20,059 nt of DNA from Candidatus Omnitrophota bacterium (GCA_016204125.1 JACQLI010000029.1:1-20059); one strand, 5' to 3'. Positions 8,318 through 15,110 are shown, numbered from the stretch's first letter. Notes: generated by a model from the sequence alone, not told the origin. Numbers and translations are program-made.

Positions 8318-9244
8318 ATGTTGGTTGTGCCTAAACTAAAAGTCGGCGTCCTCTCAGGCGGTACTTCTTCTGAACGTCCCATCTCGCTTCGCTCAGGAAA
8401 GGCTGTGCTTAACGGGCTCAAGAAGTCTGGCTTTTCAGTCCTTCGAATTGACCCCAAAGATTCCCATAAGACCCGCAAAGCCCTTAGAAGGATCGATCTC
8501 GCCTTCATAGCCCTTCATGGTAAGGGAGGAGAGGATGGAACGATTCAGTCTCGCCTTGAGAAGGCTAAAATCCCCTATGTAGGGTCAAATCCCAAGGGAA
8601 GCCGTCTTGCCATTGATAAGGCGGCTTCAAAGAGGATTTTTGAGCGCTCAGGGATTCCAACGCCCTCATGGCGCACCTTTTCGAAGCGGAATTGGAAGGA
8701 ACTCGAGAGCTTTCCAACACCCTTTTTCGTCAAGCCTATTGACGACGGATCGAGCATTGGCGTCTTTCTCATTGAAGATTTTCCCCAGTCGGTCGAAAAA
8801 TTAATACACGCACTTGTCGAGTATCCGCTCCTCCTGGCCGAAAGGCGGATCGAAGGAAGGGAATTTACAGTGGGCATCCTTGGAAAACGTGCTTTGCCTG
8901 TGGTTGAGCTTAAACCCAGGGGAGAATTTTATGATTACCACTGCAAATACACCAAAGGGATGACCGAATACCTGGTCCCAGCCCCCATCCCAGACGCATG
9001 GAGGAGGAGATTTCAGCAACTTGCACTCAAGGCCCATCAGGCGCTCGGGCTTCGTGATTTCTCGCGTATTGACCTGATGGCTGACAGTGAAGGCAACCCT
9101 TACGTTCTGGAAGCCAATACGATACCTGGGTTTACCGAGTTAAGCCTCCTGCCTAAGGCTGCGAAAGAAGCGGGGATTTCCTTTGAGGAGCTTTGCAGTC
9201 AACTCGTTAGGATGGCTTGGAAGCGGAGAAATGGGAAAGCGTAA
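8318..9244 (+). CDS. ddl: D-alanine--D-alanine ligase (Ddl)
   Basis: Ddl is an ATP-grasp ligase making D-Ala-D-Ala for MurF. It has 308 residues, usual for the DdlB type. Visible are SGGTSSERPISLRSG (about 13-27) with the substrate-orienting Glu-x-x-x-Ser, ALHGKGGEDGTIQ, the ATP-grasp segment FVKPIDDGSSIGV, ERRIEGREFTVGI, the flexible loop with YDYHCKY, and the metal-binding end DFSRIDLM...VLEANTIPGFTELSLLP. The SD before ATG 8318 is weak. It lies nine bases after murB and overlaps ftsQ by 14 bases. Its position between murB and ftsQ is typical of alphaproteobacterial and some deltaproteobacteria-like clusters. Confidence 0.96.
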   Translation: MLVVPKLKVGVLSGGTSSERPISLRSGKAVLNGLKKSGFSVLRIDPKDSHKTRKALRRIDLAFIALHGKGGEDGTIQSRLEKAKIPYVGSNPKGSRLAIDKAASKRIFERSGIPTPSWRTFSKRNWKELESFPTPFFVKPIDDGSSIGVFLIEDFPQSVEKLIHALVEYPLLLAERRIEGREFTVGILGKRALPVVELKPRGEFYDYHCKYTKGMTEYLVPAPIPDAWRRRFQQLALKAHQALGLRDFSRIDLMADSEGNPYVLEANTIPGFTELSLLPKAAKEAGISFEELCSQLVRMAWKRRNGKA

Positions 9245-10049
9245 AAGGAAGAAGATTTCATCAACTCTAACTTGGAAGGCCACAAAGGGATTTTTTCGCC
9301 TTCTTTTTAAGGGTCTTTTTAAAGGAGCGCCTCTTCTCGTGTTGGGTCTCATAGGGTTCGGGATTTTCTGGGGAATTCGCGGGGAGCTTTACGCTGATCC
9401 AGGCTTTTTGATTCAAATCGTAGACATTATTCCCGAAGGGACATTATCTCCTTCTATCGTCCGAGAACTTGAGAAAACCTATTTGAAGCGAAATCTTTTC
9501 AAGATTTCTTTGCGGGAAATTTCAGAAATGGTTGAGCGCGATCCCGATATTCGAGAGGCAAGGGTGATCCGCCAATTTCCAAAGACACTGCGGATCGAGA
9601 TCGACCAAAGAACCCCTTTTGCCCAAGTCCAGCTTCAGCGCAAAGGTACTTATTACATTGTGGCCTCAGACGGGGTCATCCTGGAAACAGATTCATCAAG
9701 GAATAAGAATTTTCTTTTGATCGAAAACTATGACGCGAAAAATGCAGAGCCAAGAGAGGGCAGGAAACTTTCCCTGCCTGGCTTTGAGGAAGGCGTCAAT
9801 CTGGTACGGGCGTTTCAAAACCACCCTCTTGCAAAATCTGAAAAAATGGAAAGGCTTCGTCTCGATCCACTCGGAAACGTCTCCCTTCTCCTTAAGGACG
9901 GGCCCGAACTACGATTTGGCCGCCATCCGATGAAAAAGTTTCATATGTTAACGGGCGTGACGCCTCTTTTGAAAGGAAAGGACAGGCCCCTCATCGCCTA
10001 CATCGACCTTCAATATCAAGATTTAATCGTAAGAAAGTACGGAACCTGA
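9231..10049 (+). CDS. ftsQ: Cell division protein FtsQ (POTRA domain)
   Basis: FtsQ is a bitopic membrane protein that links early and late division proteins. From ATG 9231 it has 272 residues. A very basic N-terminus (GKRKRKK) precedes a transmembrane helix around LLVLGLIGFGIFWGI. A POTRA domain follows: IVDIIPEGTLSP, NLFKISLREISEMVERDP, IREARVIRQFPKTLRIEI and QRTPFAQVQ. A C-terminal FtsQ/DivIB domain has SDGVILETD and the late YIDLQYQDLIVRKY. The frame is open to TTG 9183, but ATG 9231 gives the expected basic cytoplasmic segment; GGAG sits only two bases before it, so the start is less certain. It begins 14 bases inside ddl and ends three bases before ftsA. Confidence 0.92.
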   Translation: MGKRKRKKISSTLTWKATKGFFRLLFKGLFKGAPLLVLGLIGFGIFWGIRGELYADPGFLIQIVDIIPEGTLSPSIVRELEKTYLKRNLFKISLREISEMVERDPDIREARVIRQFPKTLRIEIDQRTPFAQVQLQRKGTYYIVASDGVILETDSSRNKNFLLIENYDAKNAEPREGRKLSLPGFEEGVNLVRAFQNHPLAKSEKMERLRLDPLGNVSLLLKDGPELRFGRHPMKKFHMLTGVTPLLKGKDRPLIAYIDLQYQDLIVRKYGT

Positions 10050-10052
10050 CAC

Positions 10053-11297
10053 ATGGCAAAAACGAGAGAGACTCGAAGTTTGATTTTCTATTGCGGCACA
10101 CGCCGACTCGCGGCGCTGGTAGCGGAGGCGAGGTCTGATACGAGCCGAATCCAGAAATTCGCTGAGATTCGAAACGCGGATGGATTTCAAAAGGGGAACG
10201 TCATCGAGCTTGATAAAGCAACATCCTCGGTTGAAGAGCTTTTAAAGAAACTGGATCTCGGGGAAGAGGCTTTTGAGATTCCTGCCTACGTCATCCTTTC
10301 AGTGCCCGAACTTAAGATGACGCGTTTTTCCAGTTCGGTTTATTATTCGGGCTACCCCAAAGTGATTACCAGCCAGGAAATTCGTCGTGTGATCGACCAG
10401 ACAAGAAGCGTCGCCCCGCTTTCCTTGGATGACTGGATCCTTCAAGCCATTCCCGAATCATTTAGCGTGAACAATTTAACAAGCGTTCAGGATCCTACAG
10501 GTCTTGAGGCGCAGCGGCTTGCCGTGACTCTGCAGATTTATACGACGAATTACGCTTCGTTCCGCAATACCTCGCGAATTTTTGAATCTCTGGAATTCAA
10601 TCTAGAAGGATACTTTCCCAAAACATTTGTTTTGCCTGAAGGTGTCCTGAATGCAGTGGAGAAAGAAGGCGAGACCCTGATTATCGATTTATCAGACGAA
10701 GCAACGCATCTTGTCCTTACACGCGATGGGAAAATTGCCCAGACCAAAAGCTTTGATTTTGGGAGCCGTTTCCTCACGGCGCGCGTTGCGGCCGCTTGGG
10801 AACTGAACCAGCGTGACGCAGAAAGGCTGAAGGAGAGATTTGGATCGCTTGAGGAGAATCCGCAATACGGCGAGGAATTGATCCCTCTTGTGGAAAGGAA
10901 TGGTCATGGAAATGGGCAGATCAAACGAGCCGAGTTCCACAAGGCCTTCCTCCGCTTCGGCGAAGAGCTCTTGAGTCAGATTGAGAAAGAGGCGAAGATT
11001 CTTCTTCAGGGAGAGAAGGTGAGTCATCCTCATTTTGTATTGACGGGAGGAGGGGTGAAACTGGAGGGGCTTTTGGATTTCTTGAGTCGTCGGTTCAACA
11101 CGTCTGTCCGACTCGGCACTCCTAAGCATGTAGAGACCATGGCTGAACTTTTAATGGATCCTGCTTGGTGCGGACCTTCGGGGCTGCTTCGCTATATCTC
11201 TCACGAGAAAAGGCAGCAACATGGGGCATCAGCGAAAGACAATCTGGCTCAAAGAACCCTCTCGCAGGTCAAAGAGTGGTTCGCCGCATATTTCTAG
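10053..11297 (+). CDS. ftsA: Divergent FtsA with degraded ATP-binding loops
   Basis: FtsA is the actin-like membrane tether of FtsZ. This 414-residue protein keeps an SHS2-type 1C domain (about 77-163), the segment DAERLKERFG (256-264), the adenosine motif VLTGGGVKLEGL (329-340) with RLGTP after it, and a C-terminal amphipathic helix, SQVKEWFAAYF (404-414), typical of FtsA membrane anchors. Oddly, phosphate-1, normally LDIGTSK, reads FYCGTRR (12-18), replacing the metal-binding Asp. Phosphate-2, normally DIGGGTTD, reads DLSDEATH (212-219). The connecting G-G segment reads FGSRFLT. I infer weak or no ATP hydrolysis. Placement after ftsQ supports FtsA over PilM or MreB. The expected ftsZ does not follow. 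Confidence 0.85.
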   Translation: MAKTRETRSLIFYCGTRRLAALVAEARSDTSRIQKFAEIRNADGFQKGNVIELDKATSSVEELLKKLDLGEEAFEIPAYVILSVPELKMTRFSSSVYYSGYPKVITSQEIRRVIDQTRSVAPLSLDDWILQAIPESFSVNNLTSVQDPTGLEAQRLAVTLQIYTTNYASFRNTSRIFESLEFNLEGYFPKTFVLPEGVLNAVEKEGETLIIDLSDEATHLVLTRDGKIAQTKSFDFGSRFLTARVAAAWELNQRDAERLKERFGSLEENPQYGEELIPLVERNGHGNGQIKRAEFHKAFLRFGEELLSQIEKEAKILLQGEKVSHPHFVLTGGGVKLEGLLDFLSRRFNTSVRLGTPKHVETMAELLMDPAWCGPSGLLRYISHEKRQQHGASAKDNLAQRTLSQVKEWFAAYF

Positions 11298-11318
11298 GGC
11301 CTTCCCCTTTTTTCTCAG

Positions 11319-11324
11319 TATAAT
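11319..11324 (+). promoter_or_regulatory. Possible -10 element before the C40 peptidase gene
   Basis: TATAAT lies nine bases before ATG 11334, in the 36-base gap after ftsA. No convincing -35 is visible at 16-18 bases and no SD precedes the ATG. If real, transcription would begin almost at the start codon. AT-rich chance match is possible. Confidence 0.25.
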
Positions 11325-11333
11325 ATAGCCAAG

Positions 11334-12758
11334 ATGAGAATTATTCTTACAGTGATTTTCCTTGCATTCGTTCTAACGAGGCCACTCGAGGCGGGCCAGC
11401 TCGAGCTTACAGGTTGTATGTGTAATGGTGCGATTTCTCCTTGCGAAACTTGCTCACCCGATTTACCTCCTCCCAATTTTGAGGCGCCGCTTGTTCTGAC
11501 AAGTATCACTCCTGAAATGTTTTCACCCGATTTCTGGATCAACCGACTTCCCAATCCAGACGCGCTGCTGAAAACTCCTGAAGAGCTTCGGCAGATGAAT
11601 GAAGACGCCCATCGGGAAATTTCTGATCTGATTGACGTCTTCAAAATGGATCTATCCAGACCTGGCGGGCCTATCCGAGATCAGATTGAGCTTGAGTATA
11701 GCGCTGTGAGAGGGCGCATCCTATTTGATATCCATAGTAGGACCATTCCCAAAAGTATCTTTGATAATGAGATCAAACCTTTGATTCAGACCGATCAGGT
11801 TTCGAGCAGGATTCAGGTTAAGTGGGGCGCGGCAACCACAGCCACTTCGGTACGGGCACTGCCGAGCGATGTGAAAATGCTGGAGGAGATCGGCGATATC
11901 GAATTTGATCAGCTTCAATTTACCTTGATCAAACTATGGACACCCGTTGGAATTCTTCACGAGTCAAGTGACGGAAGATGGCTTTATATCCAGGCCCCGT
12001 ATACGAGGGGATGGGTTAAGGCGAGAGATATCGCGATTTTTCCCAGTCGAGACGAACTTAAGAGATACGTCAAACCAAAAGACTTTTTGGTGGCCACGGG
12101 TGAAAGCATCTCCATTTTTACGGATTCAACCTTGCAGCGCATAGCACAGAGGGCGAGCATGGGGACTATTCTTCCTCCCGCAGGGCAGACGGAAAATGCC
12201 CATACAGTGTGGCTTCCCACTCGAGGAGCTGGCGGGAAGGTCGTCTTCCAAAAAGGCTACGTTGATTTCAAAAGCGACTTTACCATCGGTTCTCTTCCTT
12301 ACACCCAGCGGAACATCATTCGTCAGGCATTCAAACTTCTCGGGGCGAGATACGGCTGGGGAGGGGAATATCAAGGTCGAGATTGTTCAGGCTTCACACA
12401 GGATGTCTTCTTGAGCATGGGAGTTGACATGCCCCGCAATTCCAAGGAACAGGCTTTTATAGGAACTCAAATTGATCATTTTAAGCCAATGCGTGAAGAG
12501 GCAAGGAAAGTGGCTGCTATTCGTTCAGGAACGCCAGGCGTGACGCTGATGCGTATGCCGTTGCATCAAATGCTTTATCTGGGCGAGATCAACGGACAAT
12601 TTTATGCCATCCACTCCACTTGGGCTGAGAGAATCTCAAAAGATTCAGATCAGAAAGTCCGAATCAATCAAGTCGTGGTATCCGATCTTACCTTAAACGG
12701 GAAATCCTATTTAGGAAGTCTTTTTGACCGCATCATTTCTGTAAGCGAGATTAATTAA
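11334..12758 (+). CDS. Secreted SH3-domain NlpC/P60 (C40) cell-wall peptidase
   Basis: A 474-residue exported cysteine peptidase predicted to cut peptidoglycan stem peptides. The N-terminus MRIILTVIFLAFVLTRPLEA is a signal peptide with probable cleavage before GQ. A cysteine-rich stretch (CMCNGAISPCETC, from residue 28) follows, then a helical N-terminal stabilising region and two bacterial SH3-like domains (about 140-310) resembling the SH3/NlpC architecture of deltaproteobacteria. The catalytic domain has GARYGWGGEYQGRDCSGF with the nucleophile Cys351, and the His in PLHQMLYLGE (His411). It directly follows the dcw cluster, so a wall-remodelling role fits. No SD is visible. The class is secure; the exact bond cut is unknown. 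Confidence 0.88.
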   Translation: MRIILTVIFLAFVLTRPLEAGQLELTGCMCNGAISPCETCSPDLPPPNFEAPLVLTSITPEMFSPDFWINRLPNPDALLKTPEELRQMNEDAHREISDLIDVFKMDLSRPGGPIRDQIELEYSAVRGRILFDIHSRTIPKSIFDNEIKPLIQTDQVSSRIQVKWGAATTATSVRALPSDVKMLEEIGDIEFDQLQFTLIKLWTPVGILHESSDGRWLYIQAPYTRGWVKARDIAIFPSRDELKRYVKPKDFLVATGESISIFTDSTLQRIAQRASMGTILPPAGQTENAHTVWLPTRGAGGKVVFQKGYVDFKSDFTIGSLPYTQRNIIRQAFKLLGARYGWGGEYQGRDCSGFTQDVFLSMGVDMPRNSKEQAFIGTQIDHFKPMREEARKVAAIRSGTPGVTLMRMPLHQMLYLGEINGQFYAIHSTWAERISKDSDQKVRINQVVVSDLTLNGKSYLGSLFDRIISVSEIN

Positions 12759-12760
12759 CG

Positions 12761-12766
12761 TATACT
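12761..12766 (+). promoter_or_regulatory. Possible -10 element before the SRPBCC gene
   Basis: TATACT lies 21 bases before ATG 12788 in the short gap after the peptidase gene. The best -35 candidate, TTCTGT at 12737-12742, is weak. No SD precedes the ATG. Low-confidence call. Confidence 0.2.
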
Positions 12767-12787
12767 CGCCTCGTTTTTCTCAAATCT

Positions 12788-13207
12788 ATGGCCAAAGTTT
12801 CAATCAAAGGCTGGGTTCACGCTTCCGCCGATGAAGTGTGGAAAACCATCAGCGATTTTGAGACGGTAGGAGAGTACGTTCCTGGGATTACGAAGACAGC
12901 GAGCGAAGGAAATAATGTGGGTGCCATCAGAACGCTTACCATGGTCAATGGAGGCAGGGTCGTTGAACGGCTCGAGAGTCTGGACGAGAAGTCGCGAACT
13001 CTTCAATATTCGGTTCTAAGCACCCCTTTACCGATGAAAGGTTACCTTTCTACCATGAAGCTCACTCCACTTGGCGGGAACAAGTGTGAACTGCTCTGGG
13101 AATCCACTTTTAAGGTTACCAAAGGCCGCCAAGCTGCTGTCGAAAAAATCATCTCCCGCCTCTACATGTGGGGCATTGAAGGCCTCAACAACCTTCACAG
13201 ATCTTAA
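12788..13207 (+). CDS. SRPBCC (START/polyketide-cyclase-like) family protein
   Basis: A 139-residue soluble protein with the helix-grip SRPBCC pattern. The N-terminal strand KVSIKGWVHASADEVWKTISDFE (split: VSIKGWVHASADEVW then KTISDFE) is the standard opening of polyketide_cyc2-like proteins. VGAIRTLTM, VERLESLDE and TLQYSVLSTPLPMKGYLSTM form the curved sheet. CELLWESTFKV and a long C-terminal helix (AAVEKIISRLYMWGIEGLNNL) close the pocket. Such proteins bind hydrophobic small molecules; the ligand here cannot be read. No signal peptide is seen, so it should be cytoplasmic. It lacks an SD. The 89-bp hairpin repeat begins 61 bases after its stop. Confidence 0.8.
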   Translation: MAKVSIKGWVHASADEVWKTISDFETVGEYVPGITKTASEGNNVGAIRTLTMVNGGRVVERLESLDEKSRTLQYSVLSTPLPMKGYLSTMKLTPLGGNKCELLWESTFKVTKGRQAAVEKIISRLYMWGIEGLNNLHRS

Positions 13208-13267
13208 ACTCGTCTTTTCGCCGACGCCGACCTCTCTCGTTGCAAGTTACGACATAAAAAAGGTTCA

Positions 13268-13356
13268 TATATACTCCGCGATGTCACAAACTATGAATCG
13301 CGGAGTAATACTCGACACGGCATTGAAATCACAATTTGTGGCCGTGTCGGGTATAA
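13268..13356 (+). repeat. 89-bp inverted repeat, left copy (two tandem hairpins)
   Basis: This segment is identical over all 89 bases to the reverse complement of 19971-20059. It folds into two hairpins. The first has an 11-bp stem (13272-13282 with 13297-13307) built on ACTCCGCGAT/ATCGCGGAGT. The second has a 14-bp stem (13308-13321 with 13341-13354, one G-T pair) built on CGACACGGC/GCCGTGTCG. Identity ends at 13356; whether it continues left of 13268 cannot be told because the other copy reaches the window edge. No transposase is adjacent, and no T-run follows. Confidence 0.97.
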
Positions 13357-13378
13357 TTTAACTGCGAGATTATGAGTT

Positions 13379-13407
13379 TTGCGATAAAATATAGCTGTTT
13401 TTAAATA
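13379..13407 (+). promoter_or_regulatory. Weak promoter candidate for the methyltransferase
   Basis: TTGCGA (13379-13384) is followed 16-17 bases later by TTAAAT/TAAATA (13401-13407), in an AT-rich patch between the repeat and the methyltransferase leader. The match is about four of six positions in each box. A transcript from here would have a leader of about 95 bases with the SD hairpin at its end. Speculative. Confidence 0.2.
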
Positions 13408-13474
13408 AACAATCAGGGTTGTGGGCATCCTGCCGAGTCATGTGGCGGGCGGTCCTCGGAAAAGTCGGAAGAAA

Positions 13475-13508
13475 CGATTTACCCTTCAAACACAAGGAGG
13501 GTAAATCG
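13475..13508 (+). promoter_or_regulatory. Stem-loop sequestering the methyltransferase SD
   Basis: CGATTTACCCT (13475-13485) is perfectly complementary to AGGGTAAATCG (13498-13508). One T-G and one C-G pair extend it to a 13-bp stem (13475-13487 with 13496-13508) with the eight-base loop AAACACAA. The strong SD AAGGAGGG (13494-13501) lies largely in the right arm, and the stem ends one base before ATG 13509. In RNA this would block ribosome access until opened. As DNA it is also an 11-bp dyad that a repressor, or the methyltransferase itself, could bind. The structure is seen; regulation is inferred. Confidence 0.65.
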
Positions 13509-14396
13509 ATGATTGAGCCGGTTGAAACATTAGGTCTGATGCCCACTGTATTACTGAAGCAAGACAAAGTCTTCTTTGAAGAAAAAGGAATCGCAATCCT
13601 TAATGAAGACTTCTTAAGGACCAAAAAGATTCCTGAGAAGAGTATTGACCTCACAATTACATCCCCGCCTTACAACGTAGACATTAGCTACAACTCTCAT
13701 GACGACAAGATCTCTTACGAAGATTATTTGGAATTCAGTCGGAAGTGGATTGAGAAGTGTTATGAGTTAGCTAAGGATGACGGCCGCTTTTGCCTCAACA
13801 TTCCACTCGATAAGAATAAGAATGGCCAACAGAGTGTCGGCGCCGATCTCACCATGATTTCAAAAGCGGTTGGCTGGAAATATCACTCTACTGTGATTTG
13901 GAATGAAGGGAACATCTCTCGAAGAACTGCTTGGGGTTCTTGGCTTAGCGCCTCGGCACCTTACGTCATCGCGCCAGTCGAGCTTATTGTGATCTTATAT
14001 AAGAAACACTGGAAAAAGGTTGGCGGAAGCCAAAAAAGCGATATCACGAAACAAGAATTTATGGATTGGACTAACGGGCTTTGGACATTTACAGGAGAGA
14101 GCAAAAAGAGGATAGGACATCCAGCGCCATTCCCACTTGAGTTGCCAAAAAGGTGTATCAAATTATTCAGCTTTGTCGGCGACACCGTCCTAGACCCTTT
14201 TCTTGGAAGCGGAACGACACTCGTTGCGTGTCTGAAAACAAGAAGAAATGGCATTGGGGTAGAAATCGACAAAGGTTATTGCCAGCTTGCGAAGAAAAGA
14301 CTCTTAGCCCATCCACGGTTCAGTGAAAAAAACAGAAAACAGGGAGAAAACAGGGAGGCGTCCCTACGGGTGCCATGCCATGCTATCCTAAGCTGA
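13509..14396 (+). CDS. Beta-class DNA methyltransferase (N4-cytosine or N6-adenine), orphan
   Basis: A 295-residue S-adenosylmethionine-dependent DNA methyltransferase. Motif IV is TSPPYNVD near residue 54; the target-recognition region follows it; motif I, DPFLGSGTTLVA, is near the C-terminus, followed by GIGVEIDKGYC. This IV-before-I order defines the beta class. Ser-Pro-Pro-Tyr is common in N4-cytosine enzymes and some N6-adenine ones, so the base cannot be fixed. ATG 13509 is chosen for its SD AAGGAGGG seven bases upstream. No restriction endonuclease or controller gene is adjacent, so it appears solitary. The last 25 or so residues are Arg/Lys-rich and unlike a normal end. It sits between a repeat and unrelated genes, suggesting acquisition by transfer. 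Confidence 0.92.
   Translation: MIEPVETLGLMPTVLLKQDKVFFEEKGIAILNEDFLRTKKIPEKSIDLTITSPPYNVDISYNSHDDKISYEDYLEFSRKWIEKCYELAKDDGRFCLNIPLDKNKNGQQSVGADLTMISKAVGWKYHSTVIWNEGNISRRTAWGSWLSASAPYVIAPVELIVILYKKHWKKVGGSQKSDITKQEFMDWTNGLWTFTGESKKRIGHPAPFPLELPKRCIKLFSFVGDTVLDPFLGSGTTLVACLKTRRNGIGVEIDKGYCQLAKKRLLAHPRFSEKNRKQGENREASLRVPCHAILS
14352..14365. repeat. Small palindromic hairpin at the methyltransferase 3' end
   Basis: AGGGA (14352-14356) and TCCCT (14361-14365) form a five-base stem with loop GGCG, inside the atypical tail of the methyltransferase and next to a near-duplicated AGGGAGAAAAC/AGGGAGGCG. It resembles REP-type hairpins, but only this one copy is seen. It lies before the stop and lacks a T-run, so it is not a good terminator. 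Confidence 0.3.
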
Positions 14397-14463
14397 CACC
14401 CAAAGTAACGCTTCCTAAATCTCCTAAATACTCTCCAAAAGGCACGACGGACAGGGAGGTTGA

Positions 14464-15099
14464 ATGAAATCATCGATTTTTATCGTTATTTTAATCACGC
14501 TTGGTTTTGTCAGTATTTTTGCGATAAGGCATTGGAAGTCGATTCCTCCGTCGCCTCAAACGGATAAACCGGCGGCTAGCTCAGGCCCCGTTTCAAATTT
14601 GCCTTCGCCTGCTAGAAACCGATTTTCTCTCGATGCATGTCGATCAGAAATCAAAGAAGTTCCCAAACCTCCTTTTGCTTATAACCAGTTTTCTCCTACC
14701 GGGGGAGCTTCCGCAGATTACAGAAAGGATCGCATCGCGGGCAAAAACCTTTTCAAAGATTACGTAACCTGTGCTCTCATTTACACATTCAATGAAGCGC
14801 CCGAACAGACTTATGCCGATGTGGGTCTTGAGCTTTACACCATTGATAATATCACCGGGCAGAAGGTCTTGAATTATCAAGCAGGTATTGAAAATTTTGC
14901 CCTGGCGGTTGACAAGGCTTACGGCGAAGTCCTTACCAATCAGGGATGGATGAGGCAGACACGTGTTGGCGGCGAGCCACTCGCCTATGGACTCCCCACC
15001 CTTATTTTCTACAAAAAAACCGAGGGACAAAACCGCTATATCGATATACGGGTCGGTCCCAAGGCTGTCACCGTCTCCCTTTTGATTACGGCCGAATAG
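14464..15099 (+). CDS. Membrane-anchored periplasmic protein of unknown function
   Basis: I do not recognise this 211-residue protein. Residues 4-22 (SIFIVILITLGFVSIFAIR) form one hydrophobic helix, either an uncleaved anchor or a signal peptide. A Pro/Ser-rich linker runs to about residue 52. The rest (55-211) looks like a compact alpha/beta domain with two cysteines, C59 and C103, that could pair outside the cytoplasm, and a strand-rich end (YIDIRVGPKAVTVSLLITA). SD GGGAGG at 14454-14459 precedes the ATG by four bases. It follows the methyltransferase by 67 bases and is 11 bases before a SEC-C gene. The reading frame is convincing; the function is not known. Confidence 0.75.
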   Translation: MKSSIFIVILITLGFVSIFAIRHWKSIPPSPQTDKPAASSGPVSNLPSPARNRFSLDACRSEIKEVPKPPFAYNQFSPTGGASADYRKDRIAGKNLFKDYVTCALIYTFNEAPEQTYADVGLELYTIDNITGQKVLNYQAGIENFALAVDKAYGEVLTNQGWMRQTRVGGEPLAYGLPTLIFYKKTEGQNRYIDIRVGPKAVTVSLLITAE

Positions 15100-15110
15100 A
15101 TCCGAAACCG

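Larger units (their letters stand above)
13208..13508. other. Gene-free stretch with repeat and structured leader
   Basis: I see no credible gene in these 301 bases. They hold, in order, 60 bases of unremarkable sequence, the left copy of the 89-bp two-hairpin repeat (13268-13356), an AT-rich segment with a weak promoter candidate (13379-13407), a GC-richer leader with a small stem (13429-13434 with 13444-13449), and the strong stem-loop covering the methyltransferase SD (13475-13508). An open frame from 13419 runs into the methyltransferase, but the SD-supported start is at 13509. Confidence 0.7.

Noticed and set aside
10053..11297. PilM-type pilus protein instead of FtsA
   Set aside because: The position directly after ftsQ, the DAERLKERFG segment and the C-terminal amphipathic Trp/Phe helix fit FtsA better, and no pilN/O/P genes follow.
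13268..13356. Integron attC site or CRISPR repeat
   Set aside because: There is no core-site GTTRRRY layout, no integrase, no regularly spaced copies and no cas gene. Two copies 6.6 kb apart in inverse orientation do not make an array.
13268..13356. Ordinary intrinsic terminator for the SRPBCC gene
   Set aside because: Both stems lack a following T-run, and the second copy is in the opposite orientation relative to its upstream gene.
13419..13508. N-terminal extension of the methyltransferase
   Set aside because: The sequence is the structured leader; it is Arg/Trp/Cys-rich, unlike the protein, and the strong SD points to ATG 13509.
14946..15110. Longer SEC-C protein starting inside the previous gene
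   Set aside because: The extension overlaps the conserved-looking end of the upstream protein in another frame and lacks an SD; ATG 15111 is the simpler start.
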